DNA from: DASSFZ01 sp036514635
Lineage (GTDB): Bacteria > Chloroflexota > Anaerolineae > Fen-1058
Assembly: GCA_036514635.1 (NCBI GenBank)
Contig: DATBWU010000282.1
Location: 1-9,419 of the forward strand
Reading direction: 5' to 3'
DNA: 9,419 bases
Position numbers and translations under genes: made by a program. Positions 6,409 through 9,419 of this stretch are shown piece after piece (the first letter of the stretch is position 1; each line of letters opens with the position of its first letter). The notes below the pieces were generated by a model. It saw only the letters and a list, made by a program, of their open reading frames with translations. It was not told where the DNA came from and made no database searches.

Positions 6409-6448
6409 CACCTGACTTTCGTCAGGTGATGCTCCTCACTTTAGTTAG
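6409..6448 (-). promoter_or_regulatory. Paired DevR/NarL-like operator boxes upstream of the M50-like gene
   Basis: Box one is a perfect palindrome, CCTGACTTTCGTCAGG (6411-6426), extending to 8-bp arms at 6409-6428 around TTTC. Box two, CTCACTTTAGTTAG (6435-6448), is a weaker copy. The centres are 23 bp apart, about 67 and 90 bp upstream of the expected M50 start site. The core architecture (AC-TTT(A/C)-GT inside inverted arms) matches the boxes upstream of the membrane operon. It also resembles the mycobacterial DevR box, in which GGGAC and GTCCC flank TWWA. A hairpin in an unrecognised small RNA is the alternative explanation for the palindrome. Confidence 0.5.
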
Positions 6449-6467
6449 CCTGCGCGGCTAACGTTTT
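6444..6467 (+). other. Short hairpin followed by a T-run, function unknown
   Basis: A perfect 7-bp stem pairs GTTAGCC (6444-6450) with GGCTAAC (6456-6462) around TGCGC, followed by GTTTT. It looks terminator-like on the plus strand, but no plus-strand gene ends here. It could end a small unannotated transcript from the intergenic region, or be part of the operator cluster. Confidence 0.35.
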
Positions 6468-6546
6468 CCGCTTGCGATATCTATCCCCTGCCAGATGCAC
6501 CGCCCCGCATTCCGATCTATGCTGGCCTCAATCTAGCACGCTCACG
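6468..6546. other. Rest of the 6335-6789 divergent intergenic region: nothing recognised here
   Basis: The long gap between the divergent M50-like and cytochrome genes is mostly accounted for by the M50 promoter, the operator boxes, a hairpin and the 134-bp repeat. This remaining stretch shows no open frame, box or clear promoter. The 99 bp between the repeat and the cytochrome ribosome site (6681-6778) also gave no convincing promoter for the cytochrome gene. Confidence 0.5.
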
Positions 6547-6680
6547 GCTAGTACATCGCGGCGGAAATACCCCAACGGTTTGTCATGCTGAGCGGAGCGA
6601 AGCATCCCGCCCATAGTGCCGAGACTCTTCGCTTCGCTCAGAGTGACAACCATTGGCTCATTTAAGCCCAGGAGCACTAG
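6547..6680 (+). repeat. 134-bp interspersed palindromic repeat, copy 1
   Basis: Identical over 134 bp to the reverse complement of 9191-9324. Each copy is itself a large imperfect hairpin: arm 6572-6606 (containing TGTCATGCTGAGCGGAGCGA) pairs with 6623-6656 (containing TCGCTTCGCTCAGAGTGACA), with a 16-nt loop. Both ends carry CTAG, which could be a target-site or terminal motif. The CTGAGCG(A/G)AGCGAAG core is reminiscent of interspersed repeats seen in many environmental bacterial genomes. There is no transposase inside, so if mobile it must be moved in trans. Just past its right edge GGAGCACTAGTGCTCC (6671-6686) is a perfect 16-bp palindrome. Confidence 0.9.
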
Positions 6681-6778
6681 TGCTCCGCCATAGTGATTTT
6701 GATTTCTGATGGGCGAAGGGATGGACGCAGTCGGCGCTTCGATGCCGGCTGCACCGCCGCATTGTGTCATCGGTCGAT

Positions 6779-6783
6779 GGAGG
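6779..6783 (+). promoter_or_regulatory. Ribosome binding site deciding the cytochrome lipoprotein start
   Basis: GGAGG lies 6 nt before the ATG at 6790. In-frame ATGs at 6709 and 6721 have no such site, and starting there would bury the lipoprotein signal peptide behind a non-hydrophobic extension. The start is therefore placed at 6790. Confidence 0.85.
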
Positions 6784-6789
6784 TCGTTG

Positions 6790-9093
6790 ATGGTTCTGAA
6801 CATTCTCAATCGGAAGAATGCCTGGGCGCTGGTCGCCGCGCTGGTCAGCTTGAGCGCGTGCAGCCAGGCGCCTGCCTCGCCCACCGCCGCTGCGCCCACG
6901 CCCGCATCTGAAGGTGCGGCAACTACTGTCCCCGTTTCGGCCCCGGCGGTGATCGCCAAGAACGCCAGCACTTCCAGCGCGATCGCGCTCAGCGACGACG
7001 ATGCGCTGCTGGTCGTGGCGAATCCGCTCAACGGCAGCGTCTCGATCCTCAACGTGGCCGGCGACGCGAACGCCAAGCTGGGCGAGGTGAAAACCGGCGA
7101 TTTGCCGCGCACCGTCGCCATCGGCCCGGACAAGAAATTCGCCTACGTCGCCAACCAGGGCAGCGGCACGGTCTCCGTCGTCGATCTGGCGAGCCTGGCG
7201 AAAGTGAAGGACATCCCGGTCGGCAGCGAGCCGTACGGCATCGCGCTCACGCCCGACGGCGCGCGCGCCTACGTCGCCAATTCGGCGTCGAATAGCGTCT
7301 CGATCATCGACACCGCCGGCGGCGTAGTCGTCAACACCATCACCATCCCCGGCGTGCAGCCGCGCGGCGTGGCGATCACCAATAACAACGGCGGGCAGGG
7401 GCCGCAGTTCGTGTACGTCACGCAGTTCCTGTCGCAGCCGACCGCGTCGGGCAAGCCGGGACAGGATCAAGGCAGCGAGGGCAAGGTCTTCGTCATTTCG
7501 ACTGCCGACGACACGCAGATTCAGGGTGTCATCACGCTCGCCGCGCATGAAACCGGCTTCGCCGCCGATCGCACCAAATTCGGCGGCACGGAAGCCGACT
7601 CGACCTTCGCTTATCCCAACCAGCTGCAGGCGATCGTTTTGAAAAACGGACGCGGTTATCTGCCCAACATCGCCGCCTCGCCCGAAGGGCCGGTCAAGTT
7701 CAACGTCGATACGCAGGCGTTTGTGTCGGTGTTTGACGTGGCGGCGAAGGCGGAGCTGCCCGGCGGGACGATCAACCTGCACGCGGCCACTAAAGCGCAG
7801 ACCTTCACGCCCAAGCTGTTCTTCGCCAACCCGTGGGCGATCGCCTTCAAGCACAATGCCGACGAGGGCTATGTCGTCTCGGCCGGCAGCGACGTGATCG
7901 TCAAGCTCACGCTCGCCGGCAACGGCGTCCCGTCCGTGGTGACGATTCCCGCCGAGGGCGACACGACGCGCGCGCTGTTTGTCGAGGTGGGCAAGAATCC
8001 ACGCGGCATCGTCGTCAACAACGCCGATACGCGCGCCTACGTGATGAACTTCATTTCGCGGGACGTCTCGGTCATCGATCTGACCCAGTCGCCGGAGCAA
8101 GTGGTTGCCAGTATCCCGTCGGCCGATTTGCCGCCGGCCGGGTCGGACGCGGAGAAGTTTCTGCTGGGCAATTATCTGTTCAACACGGCGCGCGGCCAGT
8201 TCGACGAAGGCGTCGCCAATCGCATGTCGTCGGAGGGCTGGCAGTCGTGCGCGTCGTGCCACAACGAAGGCTTGACCGATGGCGTGGTGTGGGCGTTCGC
8301 CGCCGGCCCGCGCAAGTCGATCGCGCTGAACGGCGCCTTCAATCGCGCCAATCCCGATACGAACCAGCGCGTCCTCAATTACTCGGCCATCTTCGATGAG
8401 CTGGAAGACTTCGAGCTGAACATCCGAGGTGTGTCGGGCGGGCCGGGCCTGATCGTAGCCCAGGGCACGACCGATCAAGAGCCGAACGTCAAGGCGTTCG
8501 ATCCGCCCAACAGCGGCCGGCCGCAGCTGCACGTCAACGGCATCGGCGCGTGGGATGCGATCGTCGCCTGGACGAAGCTGCGCATCGATTCGCCCATCTC
8601 GCCCTATCGCGGCGTCGATGCGAGTAGCGCGGTGGGCCAGCAGATCGCGCGCGGGCGGGAGTTGTTCCAGCAGGCGAACTGCCAGGCCTGCCACGGCGGC
8701 GCGAAGTGGGCCACGGCGCAGGTCGATTTCGGGCGCGTCTCGCCCTTCCCCGAAACGGTGACGCTCGGCGCCGATCCGGAGCCGCCGGTCGGTCAGCTGG
8801 GGCGTTTCCTGAAACAGGTGGACACCTTCGATCCGGCCAATCCCGACGAACGCACCGCGAATAACCAGCAGGCGCTGGGCGCGCTCGGCTACAACCCGCC
8901 GTCACTGTTGAGCATCTTCGCCTTCCCGCCGTATTTGCACAACGGGCGCTGCCTGATCCTCTCCTGCGTGCTGGAAAACGAGGCGCACCGCAACGCCGGG
9001 GGAACCGATGTGCTGGATAACCCGGACGACCGCGCGGCGCTGACGCAATTCTTGATCTCCATCGATGCGACGACGGAGCCGATCAATCCGTAA
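6790..9093 (+). CDS. Lipoprotein: YVTN-type beta-propeller fused to a diheme c-type cytochrome domain
   Basis: A 767-residue exported protein. Residues 1-24 form a lipoprotein signal peptide with lipobox LSAC (C24), followed by an Ala/Pro/Thr-rich linker. Propeller blades of the YVTN/YncE type are visible near 64-93, 105-137, 147-178, 188-, 347-378 and 403-430, with motifs such as FAYVANQGSGTVSVVDL and RAYVANSASNSVSIID. The cytochrome part has two haem c sites, CASCH (487-491) and CQACH (631-635). Its C-terminus, PPYLHNGRC (H717), resembles the cytochrome c peroxidase/MauG class. Only one Met (M479) lies in the haem region, so His or other axial ligands are likely. C721 and C726 could form a disulfide. 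The probable role is membrane-anchored extracytoplasmic electron transfer or oxidation; the substrate is unknown. It lies between the two inverted 134-bp repeats. No operator-like box of the type near the other genes was seen upstream. Confidence 0.92.
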   Translation: MVLNILNRKNAWALVAALVSLSACSQAPASPTAAAPTPASEGAATTVPVSAPAVIAKNASTSSAIALSDDDALLVVANPLNGSVSILNVAGDANAKLGEVKTGDLPRTVAIGPDKKFAYVANQGSGTVSVVDLASLAKVKDIPVGSEPYGIALTPDGARAYVANSASNSVSIIDTAGGVVVNTITIPGVQPRGVAITNNNGGQGPQFVYVTQFLSQPTASGKPGQDQGSEGKVFVISTADDTQIQGVITLAAHETGFAADRTKFGGTEADSTFAYPNQLQAIVLKNGRGYLPNIAASPEGPVKFNVDTQAFVSVFDVAAKAELPGGTINLHAATKAQTFTPKLFFANPWAIAFKHNADEGYVVSAGSDVIVKLTLAGNGVPSVVTIPAEGDTTRALFVEVGKNPRGIVVNNADTRAYVMNFISRDVSVIDLTQSPEQVVASIPSADLPPAGSDAEKFLLGNYLFNTARGQFDEGVANRMSSEGWQSCASCHNEGLTDGVVWAFAAGPRKSIALNGAFNRANPDTNQRVLNYSAIFDELEDFELNIRGVSGGPGLIVAQGTTDQEPNVKAFDPPNSGRPQLHVNGIGAWDAIVAWTKLRIDSPISPYRGVDASSAVGQQIARGRELFQQANCQACHGGAKWATAQVDFGRVSPFPETVTLGADPEPPVGQLGRFLKQVDTFDPANPDERTANNQQALGALGYNPPSLLSIFAFPPYLHNGRCLILSCVLENEAHRNAGGTDVLDNPDDRAALTQFLISIDATTEPINP

Positions 9094-9114
9094 GGCGTGC
9101 AGACACGCGAGATA

Positions 9115-9163
9115 GTAGCGTAGCCCCTTGTGGGCGTTTGACGGGCACGCGGCTCTACGCTAC
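9115..9163 (+). terminator. Possible hairpin terminator after the cytochrome gene
   Basis: A perfect 9-bp stem pairs GTAGCGTAG (9115-9123) with CTACGCTAC (9155-9163), with further GC pairs just inside. A smaller 5-bp stem (9095-9099 with 9104-9108) precedes it. It lies 22 bp after the stop. It is followed by gcccatcaaaac, without a U-tract, so it could equally be a palindromic intergenic repeat. Confidence 0.45.
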
Positions 9164-9190
9164 GCCCATCAAAACGAACGTGGCGGAACG

Positions 9191-9324
9191 CTAGTGCTCC
9201 TGGGCTTAAATGAGCCAATGGTTGTCACTCTGAGCGAAGCGAAGAGTCTCGGCACTATGGGCGGGATGCTTCGCTCCGCTCAGCATGACAAACCGTTGGG
9301 GTATTTCCGCCGCGATGTACTAGC
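9191..9324 (-). repeat. 134-bp interspersed palindromic repeat, copy 2 (inverted)
   Basis: Identical, in reverse complement, to 6547-6680 with no mismatch over 134 bp. Similarity continues weakly past one edge (tggcggaacg at 9181-9190 against tggcggagca in copy 1), while the other edge diverges at once. It separates the cytochrome gene from the next gene. The perfect identity points to recent copying or gene conversion. Confidence 0.9.
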
Positions 9325-9359
9325 GCCGCCGATCCTGTTTCAACGCGAGGAACATACTA

Positions 9360-9419
9360 ATGAAATCAACGCCACAGGTCCTGGGTTTGTTGCTCGTTGC
9401 CAGTCTGATCCTTTCCGCG
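9360..9419 (+). CDS. N-terminus of an exported protein, cut by the window end
   Basis: Twenty codons starting ATG AAA TCA, encoding MKSTPQVLGLLLVASLILSA. This is a short basic start followed by a hydrophobic core, typical of a signal peptide. GAGGA (9347-9351) lies 8 nt before the ATG. Nothing can be said about the mature protein. Orientation and export suggest it may act with the cytochrome lipoprotein upstream, from which it is separated by the inverted repeat. Confidence 0.7.
   Translation, partial: MKSTPQVLGLLLVASLILSA

Noticed and set aside
6571..6657. CRISPR array or small-RNA gene in the repeat
   Set aside because: There is one hairpin per copy and only two distant inverted copies, with no regular direct repeats and spacers.
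6681..6778. Promoter for the cytochrome gene
   Set aside because: CATAGT at 6689 has no acceptable -35 at the right distance, and no other pair of hexamers stood out.
6528..7133. Minus-strand open frame of 201 codons across repeat copy 1 and the cytochrome 5' end
   Set aside because: It mixes repeat DNA with antisense coding DNA and has low-complexity Ala/Ser composition with no domain.
6658..8694. Long open frame on the minus strand (678 codons) antisense to the cytochrome gene
   Set aside because: It is a GC-driven shadow of the plus-strand gene, rich in Arg, Asp and His with no recognisable domain, and it runs into the interspersed repeat. The plus-strand frame has a signal peptide, propeller motifs and CxxCH sites.

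Overview
The window is GC-rich, densely coded bacterial DNA. The combination of a GAF-domain NarL/LiaS-type histidine kinase, small polytopic membrane proteins, a beta-propeller cytochrome lipoprotein and several hairpin-type interspersed repeats suggests an environmental Chloroflexota-like genome. That placement is inferred from gene style and is not proven by any marker gene here.

Layout. Positions 3-2669 hold the 3' part of a soluble sensor histidine kinase with four GAF domains. After a 217-bp gap filled largely by a hairpin repeat comes its likely partner, a NarL/DevR-type response regulator (2887-3531). A 210-bp intergenic region with a candidate promoter and operator-like boxes leads into a tight three-gene membrane operon (3742-5761). 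In it, two paralogous 8-helix proteins flank a 4-helix DUF4383-like gene that carries an in-frame TGA at codon 67. Convergent to this operon, and overlapping its end by 9 bp, is a minus-strand M50-like membrane protein (5753-6334) whose HExxH motif reads HAFGH. A 455-bp divergent intergenic region (6335-6789) holds the M50 promoter, two more operator-like boxes and the first copy of a 134-bp repeat. Next comes a lipoprotein fusing a YVTN-type beta-propeller to a diheme c-type cytochrome (6790-9093). A second copy of the repeat, identical and inverted (9191-9324), follows. The window ends 20 codons into another exported protein (9360 onward).

How it may work together. The kinase and regulator resemble the DevS/DosT-DevR (LiaS/LiaR) class. 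Upstream of both the membrane operon and the M50-like gene there are paired 14-bp boxes (CTgACTTTcGTCAG type) at nearly the same distances from candidate promoters. Their layout, 5-bp arms around TTT(A/C), resembles the mycobacterial DevR/DosR box. The working hypothesis is a local DosR-like regulon controlling membrane proteins and a protease-dead M50 homologue. The cytochrome gene shows no such box and sits inside the inverted-repeat pair, so it may belong to a separate or mobile unit.

Main points for a second look are the shared boxes, the in-frame TGA in an otherwise intact gene, the HAFGH pseudoprotease, the perfect 134-bp inverted repeats enclosing one gene, and the 4-helix module duplications in the membrane operon.
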